DNA from: an uncultured Pelagibacteraceae bacterium
GTDB lineage: Bacteria > Pseudomonadota > Alphaproteobacteria > Pelagibacterales > Pelagibacteraceae
Length of the DNA stretch: 64,000 nt
Reading direction: 5' to 3'
Assembly (NCBI GenBank): GCA_902587145.1
Contig: CACIKD010000003.1
Location: 22,014-86,013 of the forward strand
Each line of letters opens with the position of its first letter. Within the stretch, counting starts at the first letter, position 1. Positions 30,939-42,574 of the stretch are shown one piece after another. The position numbers and the translations under genes were made by a program. The notes under the pieces are model-generated. The model was given only the letters and a program-made list of their open reading frames with translations, made no database searches and was not told the DNA's origin.

Positions 30939-31805
30939 TTATTTTTGACATATATCGCAAAAAAAAGTTGATCTATTGGATATCCGTATTCTTTGAATTG
31001 TACCTTTGCAATTAGACCGGGAACAATTACTGCCCTGTTTTCCATAAACGTTAAAAAATTGCTGGAAGTTTCCACTCTTACCCTTAGTATTATTGAAATT
31101 TTTTATTGAAGAACCTCCTTCTCTAATTGCCCTTTTTAATACCTTTTTAATATTTGAGACTAACAAGTAAATCTTTTTAAAGGGAATTTTATTCGATCTA
31201 ACTTTAGGACTAATTTTACTTAAAAATAAAGCCTCATTCACATAAATATTTCCTAAACCAGCTATGAACCTTTGATTCATTAATAAATCTTTTAAATAAA
31301 CTTTTCTTTTTTTTGCATTTTTCTTAAAGTAACCAAAATTAAATTCTTGTGAAAGAGGCTCTGGTCCAAGCATAGAAAGATGAAAACTAGACTGTAAATT
31401 TTTTGTTTTTAAAATTTTTATAAAACCAAATTTTCTAACATCATTATAGGTGAAAAGAATATTTTTGCTAAATTTTATAATTAAATGATCATGAATTGTT
31501 TTATTATTCAATAACTCATAATAAAAACTTGTTTTATATTTATTTTTATTGGGACCAGTTATTATAATTTTGCCGGTCATACCTAAATGTATCAAAATTG
31601 TATAATGGTTATTTAAATTTATAAGTATATATTTTGATCTCCTTAAAACTGATGAAACTTTTGATTTTATCATTTTTTTCATTAATTTTTCATCAATTTT
31701 ATATCTTAAAAATTTATTTGGTATTTCTATATTTTTTATTGTTAAATCATATATAGTCTTTCTTAGTGACTTTTTAACAACTTCCACTTCCGGTAATTCT
31801 GGCAT
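30939..31805 (-). CDS. mutM: Formamidopyrimidine-DNA glycosylase
   Basis: MPELPEVEVVKKSL N-terminus, GLGNIYVNEALF, C-terminal zinc finger CSRSNCKGTIQRIRISNRSTFFCDICQ. Confidence 0.96.
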   Translation of the reverse strand: MPELPEVEVVKKSLRKTIYDLTIKNIEIPNKFLRYKIDEKLMKKMIKSKVSSVLRRSKYILINLNNHYTILIHLGMTGKIIITGPNKNKYKTSFYYELLNNKTIHDHLIIKFSKNILFTYNDVRKFGFIKILKTKNLQSSFHLSMLGPEPLSQEFNFGYFKKNAKKRKVYLKDLLMNQRFIAGLGNIYVNEALFLSKISPKVRSNKIPFKKIYLLVSNIKKVLKRAIREGGSSIKNFNNTKGKSGNFQQFFNVYGKQGSNCSRSNCKGTIQRIRISNRSTFFCDICQK

Positions 31806-31815
31806 ATAATTAATT

Positions 31816-32523
31816 ATGAGTTTGCATTACGAAGATAAATCTAAACTAGTAGAAAAAGTTTTCAATAAAGTTTATGACAAATATGATTTAATGAATGATA
31901 TTATGTCACTAGGCACACATAGAACGTGGAAAAAAAGTCTTATTTCTTGGGTAAATCCAAAAAAAAATAATAAAATTATAGATGTTGCTTCCGGCACGGG
32001 TGATATTGCAAAATTATGTTCTCAAAACACAAATAATAATTGTGAAATAGTATGTGTTGAGCCAAATGAAAAAATGCTTCAAAAAGGAAAAAACAAGTTA
32101 AGAAACTTTAATAATATAAAATGGAAAATGTCATCAGCAGAACATTTACCCTTTGAAGATGAGACTTTTGATTATTATACAATAAGTTTTGGAATTAGGA
32201 ATGTTACAAATTTAAATAAATCCTTAAATGAGGCTTATAGAGTTTTAAAAAATGGAGGAAGATTTTTTTGCCTTGAATTTTCAAAAGTTGAAAATGAAAT
32301 TTTAAAAATTATATATCAAAATTATTCTAAGTTAATACCATCTGTTGGGAAATTTGTTGCAGGTGATGACATGCCCTATAAATACTTAATACAAAGCATT
32401 GAAAAATTTTATAACCAAGAAGACTTTTCAAATAAAATTCTTAATGCAGGTTTTGCAAATGTAGAATATAGAAATCTTACAAATGGAATAGCCGCAATAC
32501 ATACTGGTTGGAAAATTGAATAA
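31816..32523 (+). CDS. ubiE: Demethylmenaquinone/ubiquinone methyltransferase UbiE
   Basis: KYDLMNDIMSLGTHRTWK, DVASGTGDIA, ISFGIRNVTN, FCLEFSKVENEI. Confidence 0.96.
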   Translation: MSLHYEDKSKLVEKVFNKVYDKYDLMNDIMSLGTHRTWKKSLISWVNPKKNNKIIDVASGTGDIAKLCSQNTNNNCEIVCVEPNEKMLQKGKNKLRNFNNIKWKMSSAEHLPFEDETFDYYTISFGIRNVTNLNKSLNEAYRVLKNGGRFFCLEFSKVENEILKIIYQNYSKLIPSVGKFVAGDDMPYKYLIQSIEKFYNQEDFSNKILNAGFANVEYRNLTNGIAAIHTGWKIE

Positions 32524-34088
32524 TGATAAAAAGATTAATTTTATTAGTTAAAATAGCAAGGAAATTCGCTTCATCGGGAGCAATAGATACCATAAACCAA
32601 TTATATAAATTGCCACTATCATTAAAAATATTTTTTGACATTATATCTATTGGTTCAAAAAAAAAAATTATAAGTCACACTAGGTCATCAGGCGAAAAGT
32701 TATGCGACGCTCTGGAGGGGATGGGTACTACTTTTATAAAATTAGGGCAATTTTTAGCTACACGTCCAGATATAATCGGTAATAATTTAGCTCAGGACTT
32801 AGAAAAATTACAAGATAAACTTCCCCCATTTAGTTTTGATGAAGCAAAAACAATATTAAAAAATGAAGTGGGTGATAATCAATTTTCTAATATTATTGAT
32901 ATTTCTAAACCAATAGCTGCAGCCTCAATCGCTCAAGTTCATTTAGCTAAAATAAAAATTAAAGATAAAGAGAATGAAGTCGCAATAAAAATTTTAAGAC
33001 CAAACATAGAAAAAGTTTTTAATGAAGAATTAGATGCTTTAATGTTGTTTGCATATATTATTGAAGCTACCTTAAAGAAGACAAGAAGACTCAAGCTTGT
33101 AGAAGTCGTGCATCTTTTAAGAGAAATCACTAATATTGAGATGGATTTAAGATTCGAGGCAGCAGCAGCTAATGAATTATTTGAAAATACAAAAAATGAT
33201 AAGGGTTTTAAAGTTCCAAAGATTTATTGGCAATATACATCAAAAAAAGTTTTAACTTTAGATAAAGTTAATGGAGTTTCAATTAGAGATCACCGGGCTC
33301 TGAAAGAAAAAAATATTGATTTAAAAAATGTTGCGGAAAATTTAATACAACATTTTTTAAGACAGGCAGTTAGGGATGGATTTTTCCATGCTGATATGCA
33401 TGAAGGAAATTTATTTGTAGATAATGAAGGAAATATTGTACCAGTAGACTTTGGTATTATGGGAAGATTAGATAAATACAATAAAAAATATTTAGCGGAA
33501 ATTCTTTATGGGTTTATAAAAAGAGATTACGTCAAAGTAGCAGAAGTTCATTTTCAAGCTGGATTAGTTCCTAAGACTGCTTCAAAGGAAGAGTTTGCTC
33601 AAGCGCTAAGATCAGTTGGTGAACCCATATTTGGGCAAAACATTAAAGATATATCTGGAGGGAATTTACTTTCACAACTATTTGAAATTACAGAAAAATT
33701 TAATATGGCGACACAAACTCAACTTTTATTATTACAGAAAACAATGGTTGTTGTTGAGGGAGTTGCTAGAAAATTATATCCAGATACGAATATTTGGAAT
33801 GTTTCAAAACCAATTCTTGAAAATTGGTTGGAAAGTTTAAAAGGACCAAAGGCAACAATTACGAGTGCAATTGATACATCTGGGGAAATTTTAAAAAGAA
33901 TACCTGATCTGCCTGATTTTATGGACAAGGCAAATCATGCATTGCAGCTAATTGCAGAAGGCAAATTAAACCTGACCAAAAGTAGTAATACTACTCTCGA
34001 AATGGAAAAATTAAGATTAAAAAGTTTCAGAAATAATATTTTAATTTCAATATTAGGTATTGTAATTATAACATTTGTAGTATTTTAA
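32523..34088 (+). CDS. ubiB: Ubiquinone biosynthesis kinase-like UbiB
   Basis: GTTFIKLGQFLATRPDII, AAASIAQVHLA, FFHADMHEGNLFVDNEGNIVPVDFGIMGRL. Confidence 0.95.
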   Translation: MIKRLILLVKIARKFASSGAIDTINQLYKLPLSLKIFFDIISIGSKKKIISHTRSSGEKLCDALEGMGTTFIKLGQFLATRPDIIGNNLAQDLEKLQDKLPPFSFDEAKTILKNEVGDNQFSNIIDISKPIAAASIAQVHLAKIKIKDKENEVAIKILRPNIEKVFNEELDALMLFAYIIEATLKKTRRLKLVEVVHLLREITNIEMDLRFEAAAANELFENTKNDKGFKVPKIYWQYTSKKVLTLDKVNGVSIRDHRALKEKNIDLKNVAENLIQHFLRQAVRDGFFHADMHEGNLFVDNEGNIVPVDFGIMGRLDKYNKKYLAEILYGFIKRDYVKVAEVHFQAGLVPKTASKEEFAQALRSVGEPIFGQNIKDISGGNLLSQLFEITEKFNMATQTQLLLLQKTMVVVEGVARKLYPDTNIWNVSKPILENWLESLKGPKATITSAIDTSGEILKRIPDLPDFMDKANHALQLIAEGKLNLTKSSNTTLEMEKLRLKSFRNNILISILGIVIITFVVF

Positions 34089-34096
34089 TTACTTAG

Positions 34097-35323
34097 ATGA
34101 AAACTAAAAATAAAAAAATTTTAATTATAATAGGTGGTGGTATATCAGCTTATAAGTCATTGGATCTATTAAGATTTTTAAAAAAGGGTGGTTATGAAAT
34201 CAAAACTGTTCTTACGAGAAGCGGTAAACAATTTGTAACTCCATTATCTTTAGCTTCATTATCAGGAGGTAAAGTTTATGAAAATTTATTTGATAAAGAG
34301 AACGAAGCTGAAATAGATCATATATCTTTATCTAGGTGGGCAGATTTAATTTTGGTTGTTCCTGCAACAGCAAATATAATAAGTAGGTTAAGCCATGGTA
34401 AAGCTGAAGATCTAGCTTCAACAATTCTGTTAGCTTCAAATAAAGATATTGTTTTAGTGCCTGCTATGAACGTTAGAATGTGGGGACATAAAGCTACTCA
34501 AGAAAACTGTAAAAAACTTATCACTTACGGTTATAAATTTCTAGGTCCTACAGAAGGGCAGATGGCATGTGGAGAATTTGGAAAAGGTAAAATGCTAAGC
34601 CCTAAAAAAATATATACGGAAATAAAAAATTATTTTTATAAAAGGGACGTTGTAAAAAATAAAAAATTTAAAGCTTTAGTTACGACTGGTCCAACCAGGG
34701 AATATCTTGATCCAGTGCGTTTTATCTCAAATGAGTCTAGTGGAAAACAAGGGTATGAGATAGCACTAGCCTTGAAAAGGATGGGTATTAAAACTACCTT
34801 GATAGCGGGTCCATCAAACCTTCAAATTGAAAGAGGTTTGAAAGTTATAAAGGTAAAAACTTCAGATGAGATGTTTAGTGCAGTAAAAAAAAGCTTGCCT
34901 GTTGATGTAGCTGTTTGTACTGCTGCTGTTTCAGACTTTAAACCATCGACTTTCCAAAAAAATAAAATAAAAAAAAATAAATCAAAAGAAAGATTAGATT
35001 TAGATGGCACCATAGATATTTTAAATTATATTGGAAAAAATAATCAACACCGTCCAAAATTAGTTATAGGATTTTCAGCTGAAACTGAAAAACTTTTACA
35101 AAATTCAAAAATAAAATTGAAAAACAAAAATGCTGATTGGATTATAGCGAATGATGTCTCCAAGAAAGATATAGGTTTTAATAAAGATTATAATGCAGTA
35201 ACAATTATCCGCTCTGATGGTAGAATTTCTCAAATAAAAAAAAACAAAAAAAGTTTTATTGCTTCAATAATATCTGGGGAGATAATCAAAAAATTATTAA
35301 TTAATGACAAAAGTCTTAATTAA
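34097..35323 (+). CDS. coaBC: Bifunctional phosphopantothenoylcysteine decarboxylase/synthetase
   Basis: GGISAYKSLDLLR, VPAMNVRMW, TTGPTREYLDPVRFISNESSGKQGYEIA. Confidence 0.95.
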   Translation: MKTKNKKILIIIGGGISAYKSLDLLRFLKKGGYEIKTVLTRSGKQFVTPLSLASLSGGKVYENLFDKENEAEIDHISLSRWADLILVVPATANIISRLSHGKAEDLASTILLASNKDIVLVPAMNVRMWGHKATQENCKKLITYGYKFLGPTEGQMACGEFGKGKMLSPKKIYTEIKNYFYKRDVVKNKKFKALVTTGPTREYLDPVRFISNESSGKQGYEIALALKRMGIKTTLIAGPSNLQIERGLKVIKVKTSDEMFSAVKKSLPVDVAVCTAAVSDFKPSTFQKNKIKKNKSKERLDLDGTIDILNYIGKNNQHRPKLVIGFSAETEKLLQNSKIKLKNKNADWIIANDVSKKDIGFNKDYNAVTIIRSDGRISQIKKNKKSFIASIISGEIIKKLLINDKSLN

Positions 35324-35325
35324 AC

Positions 35326-36069
35326 ATGAAAATTTCTAGCAAAGAATATCAAAAGTTTTCAAAACAAATAATTTTAAAGAAAATTGGAGTTATTGGACAA
35401 CAAAAGTTAAAGTCTGCAAAAGTACTTGTGTTAGGTATGGGTGGTCTAGGATGTCCCTTATCAATTTATTTAGCTAGCCTGGGAGTTGGTACAATTGGAA
35501 TAGTAGATAACGATAAAATAGAATTATCCAATTTAAATCGACAAATTATTTATAATATAAACGATATTGGCAAATATAAAGTTGATGTGGCAAAAAATAA
35601 AATTAAATTAATAAATAAAAATATAATTATTAAATCATATAATATCAGAATAAATAAAACCAATATTGAGAAGCTTATAAAAAAATTTGATATAGTGTGT
35701 GATGGCACAGATAATTTCAAAACTAGACTACTAGTAAATGATTACGCTCTTAAACAAAAAAAAATCTTGATCTCTGCAGCTGTGAGCGGATTTGATGGCC
35801 ATATTTTTAAGTTTAACTTCAAAAAAAAGACGCCATGTTATAGATGTTTTCTACCAGAAATCCCAGAACAAAATAATAATTGTGAGTCAGAGGGTGTCAT
35901 GCCAACAATAACTGGTGTCATGGGCACCTTGCAGGCTAATGAGGTAGTAAATTCTATACTCAACTTTAATTCAAATATGGAAAAAAAAATGATTGTTTTT
36001 AATTCAATTAAAATGAATTTTAGGTCTATACATTTAAGTAGAAATAAAAATTGTAGTAATAAATGTTAA
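35326..36069 (+). CDS. moeB: ThiF/MoeB/HesA-family adenylyltransferase
   Basis: VLGMGGLGCPLSIYLASLGVGTIGIVDNDKIELSNLNRQI, CDGTDNFKTR, CYRCFLP. Confidence 0.85.
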   Translation: MKISSKEYQKFSKQIILKKIGVIGQQKLKSAKVLVLGMGGLGCPLSIYLASLGVGTIGIVDNDKIELSNLNRQIIYNINDIGKYKVDVAKNKIKLINKNIIIKSYNIRINKTNIEKLIKKFDIVCDGTDNFKTRLLVNDYALKQKKILISAAVSGFDGHIFKFNFKKKTPCYRCFLPEIPEQNNNCESEGVMPTITGVMGTLQANEVVNSILNFNSNMEKKMIVFNSIKMNFRSIHLSRNKNCSNKC

Positions 36070-36494
36070 GGCTAATTTTCATTTTTTATTTTATTTTCAA
36101 CACTTTAGTCAGTGAAGAATATTTTTTATCCTTAAGAAACGACAAAGTTAATTTAAGATTGGGTCCATCTTTTGATTATCCTATAAAAATAATTTACAAA
36201 AAAAAGCACTTGCCAGTTTTAATAAAAGAAAAATCAGAAAATTTTAGAAAAATACAGGATCACGAAAATAATTCAGGATGGATACATATTTCTCAATTAT
36301 CAAAAAAAAAGTCTGTAATAGCTTTAAAAGATTTAATTTTATACAGTAGACCTACAATATATTCTAAACCTTTGGTAAATATCGAAACTGGCCGTTTACT
36401 TTTAGTTTCAAAATGTAAGGATAATTGGTGTAAAGTTAAATCCGGTAAATATACAGGCTGGATTAAAAATAATGAAATTTGGGGAAGGATATAA
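36063..36494 (+). CDS. Exported SH3-domain (SH3b) protein
   Basis: Signal peptide; NLRLGPSFDYPI...GWIHISQL and CKVKSGKYTGWIKNNEIWG. Confidence 0.78.
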   Translation: MLRLIFIFYFIFNTLVSEEYFLSLRNDKVNLRLGPSFDYPIKIIYKKKHLPVLIKEKSENFRKIQDHENNSGWIHISQLSKKKSVIALKDLILYSRPTIYSKPLVNIETGRLLLVSKCKDNWCKVKSGKYTGWIKNNEIWGRI

Positions 36495-36496
36495 AT

Positions 36497-36742
36497 TTAT
36501 TTTGATGAAACTTTAGAGGCCCAAAATTTATCTAATAAAAAATACCAAACTGTATTAGCTAATGGTTCAACTATGGCATCTGTTAAAGCAATCATAAAAG
36601 AAACATCCGCTACAAGCATCAAGACAGTTATTGCTATTAAAAAATGTCCAATAGTGTAAACAAGTGTTCTTAATAGTGAGCCTTTATTATTTTCATAAAT
36701 TTTTCTAGCTGCACCATGGATACCATGTGTAAATTCAGTCAT
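36497..36742 (-). CDS. DUF2061-family small membrane protein
   Basis: 81 aa; SLLRTLVYTIGHFLIAITVLM...EPLANTVWYFLLDKFW; starts 2 bp after the katG stop. Confidence 0.75.
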   Translation of the reverse strand: MTEFTHGIHGAARKIYENNKGSLLRTLVYTIGHFLIAITVLMLVADVSFMIALTDAIVEPLANTVWYFLLDKFWASKVSSK

Positions 36743-36743
36743 A

Positions 36744-38921
<2,178 letters not shown>

Positions 38922-38932
38922 TTAGTTCAATA

Positions 38933-38959
38933 TCTAGTTTATAATAATTCTAAACTAGA
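38933..38959. promoter_or_regulatory. Inverted repeat with Irr/ICE-like and PerR-like box upstream of katG
   Basis: TCTAGTTTA-taataattc-TAAACTAGA, perfect 9-bp arms; contains TTTATAATAATTCTAAA (38938-38954), one mismatch from TTTAGAAN3TTCTAAA, and TTATAATAATTCTAA, one mismatch from TTATAATNATTATAA. Confidence 0.65.
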
Positions 38960-38976
38960 AAGTCAATAAGAGATGG

Positions 38977-39396
38977 CTATTTTTGAATTCTAATTACAAC
39001 TTCAAGATTTTTTATTTTTTTACCTTTTGGTGGGACTGGAACTTTACTTAATTTTATTTGGCTATAATGAATATCAGTAAGTTCTTTACTTCCTTCATCG
39101 TAAAAATGGTGGTGCGACTTAATGTTAGTATCATAATAACTTTTATTTTTACTTGTTAAAATTTCCTTTAAGTATCCAGCGCTAGTAAACGCCTCGACTG
39201 TATTATAAATTGTTGCCAAAGAAACTTTGGAAGTTCCACTTTTATTTATTTTTTTGTTTAATGTCTCAACTGTAAAATGAAAAGTTTTTTTTCTATCAAA
39301 TAAAAACTTACAAATTTTTAATCGCTGTTTTGTGGGTCTAAGATTTGAGGATCTTAATTTTTGGACATACATTTTTAAATTATCACTGATAATCAT
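38977..39396 (-). CDS. irr: Fur-superfamily regulator, Irr-like
   Basis: LRPTKQRLKICKFLF, KVSLATIYNTVEAFTSAGYLKEI, SHHHFYDEGS; divergent from fabA-fabB-fabI, a recognised alphaproteobacterial irr neighbourhood. Confidence 0.82.
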   Translation of the reverse strand: MIISDNLKMYVQKLRSSNLRPTKQRLKICKFLFDRKKTFHFTVETLNKKINKSGTSKVSLATIYNTVEAFTSAGYLKEILTSKNKSYYDTNIKSHHHFYDEGSKELTDIHYSQIKLSKVPVPPKGKKIKNLEVVIRIQK

Positions 39397-39412
39397 TGAT
39401 TTTACTTACTTT

Positions 39413-39427
39413 ATAGTTTTAAACTAT
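39413..39427. promoter_or_regulatory. Perfect 7-1-7 inverted repeat between irr and fabA
   Basis: ATAGTTT-T-AAACTAT, 17 bp upstream of the irr start and 46 bp upstream of fabA. Confidence 0.6.
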
Positions 39428-39473
39428 TTATATATAATTAACTACTTTAATCAAGTAAAACCATATTTAAAAA

Positions 39474-39980
39474 ATGAAGCAAAAGGATAGTTATAATTAT
39501 CAAGATTTAATTGATTGTGGAAATGGTATTCTTTTTGGTGAAGGTAATGCAAAATTACCACTGCCTCCGATGCTTATGTTTGACAGAATTACAAAAATTG
39601 AAAATAGCACAGGAACTTTCAAGCGAGGCTATCTTGAGGCAGAATTAGATATTAAGGAAGACCTTTGGTTTTTTAAATGCCATTTTCAAAAAGATCCCGT
39701 GATGCCAGGGTGTCTTGGATTAGACGCTATGTGGCAATTGGTTGGTTTTTATCTTGGTTGGACAGGTGAACCTGGAAAAGGGAGAGCTTTAGGTGTAAGC
39801 ACAGTTAAATTTACTGGTGAAGTTTTAAAAAAAGTTAAGATGGCTACTTATAAAATAAATATAAAAAGAATTTTAAAAAAAGAGGGTGCTGTAGTAGGAT
39901 TGGCTAATGGCACATTAGATGCTGATGGAAAAGTAATCTATGTAGCAGAAAATTTGAAAGTAGGTTTGTTTAAGTCATGA
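39474..39980 (+). CDS. fabA: 3-hydroxydecanoyl-ACP dehydratase/isomerase
   Basis: [37 protein letters not shown]. Confidence 0.96.
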   Translation: MKQKDSYNYQDLIDCGNGILFGEGNAKLPLPPMLMFDRITKIENSTGTFKRGYLEAELDIKEDLWFFKCHFQKDPVMPGCLGLDAMWQLVGFYLGWTGEPGKGRALGVSTVKFTGEVLKKVKMATYKINIKRILKKEGAVVGLANGTLDADGKVIYVAENLKVGLFKS

Positions 39981-41188
39981 GAAGAGTAGTAATTACAGGT
40001 CTTGGTATAGTGTCTTGTCTAGGTAATAATCAAGAAGAAGTCTATCAATCTTTGATAAATTCAAAATCAGGCATTTCTTATGCGACCGAATATAAAGAGC
40101 ATAATCTTAAAAGTCACGTACACGGAAAACCAAATATTAAACTATCAGATTATGTAGATAGAAAAACAATTAGATTTATGGGGTCTGGTTCAGCTTATAA
40201 TTTTATCGCTATGAAAGAAGCAATTTCAGATTCTGGTTTAAAGGAAAATGAGGTGAGTAACTTTAAAACTGGAATAATTATGGGTTCAGGTGGTCCATCT
40301 ATTGAAAATGTTATTCTTGCTGCTGATAAAACCAGAGCTAAAACTCCGAAATTAATGGGTCCATTTATTGTACCTAGAACAATGGGTAGTACGGCTTCTG
40401 CCACACTCGCAGTACCGTTTAAAATTAAAGGAACAAATTATACAATGAGTTCTGCATGTGCAACTAGCGGACACTGTATTGGAAATGCAATGGAATTAAT
40501 TCAAATTGGAAAACAAGATATTATATTTGCAGGTGGTAGTGAAGAAGTCCATTGGGCGATGACTGCTATGTTTGATGCAATGACTGCTTTGTCTTCAAAA
40601 TACAATGACAAACCTGAAACTGCTTCACGGGCTTATGATAAAACCAGAGATGGATTTGTTATCGCTGGAGGAGCTGGAGTATTAGTGCTTGAAGAATATG
40701 AACATGCAAAAGCCAGAGGAGCAAAAATTTATGCTGAGTTAACTGGTTATGGAGCAACATCTGATGGTTATGACATGGTTGCTCCATCTGGTGAAGGTGC
40801 CGTAAGATGTATGCAAATGGCCATGGCTACCGCTAGAAACAAAATTGATTATATAAATACACACGGAACATCAACTCCTGTAGGAGATATTACAGAGCTC
40901 AACGCAGTTCATAAGACTTTTGGAGAAAAAATTCCAAAAATTAGCTCTACAAAGTCTTTATCGGGACATCCGTTAGGGGCTGCATCAGTGCATGAAGCGA
41001 TTTATTGTTTAATTATGATGAAAAATGATTTTATTGCAGGTTCTGCGAATATAAATGAAATGGATGAAGAGGCAAAAAAATTCCCAATAGTTACAAAAAC
41101 TGAAAAAGGAGCTAAGCTTAACACTGTAATGTCTAACAGCTTTGGTTTTGGAGGCACAAACGCTGCTTTAATTTTTGAGAAATTATAA
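39977..41188 (+). CDS. fabB: Beta-ketoacyl-ACP synthase I
   Basis: [61 protein letters not shown]. Confidence 0.96.
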   Translation: MRRVVITGLGIVSCLGNNQEEVYQSLINSKSGISYATEYKEHNLKSHVHGKPNIKLSDYVDRKTIRFMGSGSAYNFIAMKEAISDSGLKENEVSNFKTGIIMGSGGPSIENVILAADKTRAKTPKLMGPFIVPRTMGSTASATLAVPFKIKGTNYTMSSACATSGHCIGNAMELIQIGKQDIIFAGGSEEVHWAMTAMFDAMTALSSKYNDKPETASRAYDKTRDGFVIAGGAGVLVLEEYEHAKARGAKIYAELTGYGATSDGYDMVAPSGEGAVRCMQMAMATARNKIDYINTHGTSTPVGDITELNAVHKTFGEKIPKISSTKSLSGHPLGAASVHEAIYCLIMMKNDFIAGSANINEMDEEAKKFPIVTKTEKGAKLNTVMSNSFGFGGTNAALIFEKL

Positions 41189-41190
41189 TT

Positions 41191-41976
41191 ATGAGTTTAA
41201 TGAAAGGTAAAAAAGGATTGATAATGGGTGTTGCAAATGAGAGGTCAATTGCATGGGGAATTTCTCAGAAACTTGCAGAAGCTGGTGCTGAATTAGCTTT
41301 TACATATTTAGGAGATGCTTTAAAAAAGAGGGTTATACCTTTGGCTGAAAAACTTAATTCAAAAGTTACATTTAGTTGTGATGTTGAAAAAAAAGATGAT
41401 GTTATTAAACTTTTTGAGAATGTAAGGTCTAAATGGGGTGAGATTGACTTTGTGGTTCACGCAGTTGCCTTTTCAGATAAATCGGAATTATCAGGGGAGT
41501 ATTTAAATACTTCAAGAGAAAATTTTTTGAAAAGTATGCTAATTTCTTGCTTTTCATTTACTGAAGTATCAAAAGAAGCCTCCAAAATAATGAAAGATGG
41601 GGGAAGTTTGTTGACTCTTACATATGAGTCAAACAAAGCAATTCCAAATTATAATGTTATGGGAGTTTGTAAATCTGCTTTAGAAGCAAGTGTAAAATAC
41701 TTAGCCAGAGATCTTGGAAAGAAAAAAATTAGAGTAAATGCCATAAGCGCAGGACCAATTAAAACATTAGCCGCGTCTGCAATAGGAGATGCAAAATTTT
41801 TATACAAATGGAATGAGGATCATTCCTTTCTTAAAAGAAACGTTGATATACATGATGTGGGTAACTCCGCATTGTACTTATTAAGCAATTTAGCCAATGG
41901 TGTGACTGGAGAAATACATTATGTTGATGCTGGATACAACAAGGTAGGGATGCCAGACCCTAAAAATATTTCATAG
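41191..41976 (+). CDS. fabI: Enoyl-ACP reductase (NADH)
   Basis: LMKGKKGLIMGVANERSIAWGI, YNVMGVCKSALEASVKYLA, ISAGPIKTLAASAIG. Confidence 0.96.
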   Translation: MSLMKGKKGLIMGVANERSIAWGISQKLAEAGAELAFTYLGDALKKRVIPLAEKLNSKVTFSCDVEKKDDVIKLFENVRSKWGEIDFVVHAVAFSDKSELSGEYLNTSRENFLKSMLISCFSFTEVSKEASKIMKDGGSLLTLTYESNKAIPNYNVMGVCKSALEASVKYLARDLGKKKIRVNAISAGPIKTLAASAIGDAKFLYKWNEDHSFLKRNVDIHDVGNSALYLLSNLANGVTGEIHYVDAGYNKVGMPDPKNIS

Positions 41977-42053
41977 CTTGCAAAAATCGCATTACTAAAT
42001 TGCATTAATAGGAAAACCAAAAGAACTAAAAAATAATAGAAATAAACATTAGA

Positions 42054-42569
42054 ATGAAAGATTTAAATAAAAAGGTAAGAGAGAAATTTGAAAATTTCTT
42101 TGACTGGATAAAAGGAGCTGAGCTAGTTGAGCTTAAATCTTGTAATCCAACAGAAGATCCAATTCGACCGGAGCTAAATAATGATTTTAGGACTAGTTAT
42201 GGTCGTAAAATTTATGGTGTAAAATATAAAAATGAAATTTGTGCAATAATGTGCTTCGGTTTTACGAATGAGATACCGAGGACAGTAAATGAATTGGATT
42301 TAATGACAAAAGATGCGCACTTACAGAGTATTAGGAGAGATCAAAAAGTTGGAAAAATAGCTATAGCTTACACTGTCTGGTCAAAAAAAAAGGGTGGAGG
42401 TAAACTTATAGTTAAGGAGGTATTTAAAAAAATAAAAAAATCAAATCATTTAAATAGATTAGTAACTCTCTCCCCGTTGACTGACATGGCCAGAAATTTT
42501 CACTTAAGAAATGGTGCTATTGAACTTCAGATTAATAAAGAAACTCAAAATTTTGAGTACAAAATTTAA
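42054..42569 (+). CDS. Uncharacterised protein, possibly GNAT-like
   Basis: 171-aa ORF in a gene gap; AIAYTVWSKKKGGGKLIVKEVFKKIKK...RLVTLSPLTDMARNFHLRNGA is GNAT-like; no firm family assignment. Confidence 0.6.
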   Translation: MKDLNKKVREKFENFFDWIKGAELVELKSCNPTEDPIRPELNNDFRTSYGRKIYGVKYKNEICAIMCFGFTNEIPRTVNELDLMTKDAHLQSIRRDQKVGKIAIAYTVWSKKKGGGKLIVKEVFKKIKKSNHLNRLVTLSPLTDMARNFHLRNGAIELQINKETQNFEYKI

Positions 42570-42574
42570 ATAAT

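Noticed and set aside
30833-31075. 80-aa - strand ORF between rpsT and mutM
   Set aside because: Out-of-frame translation of the mutM 3' end and rpsT 5' end
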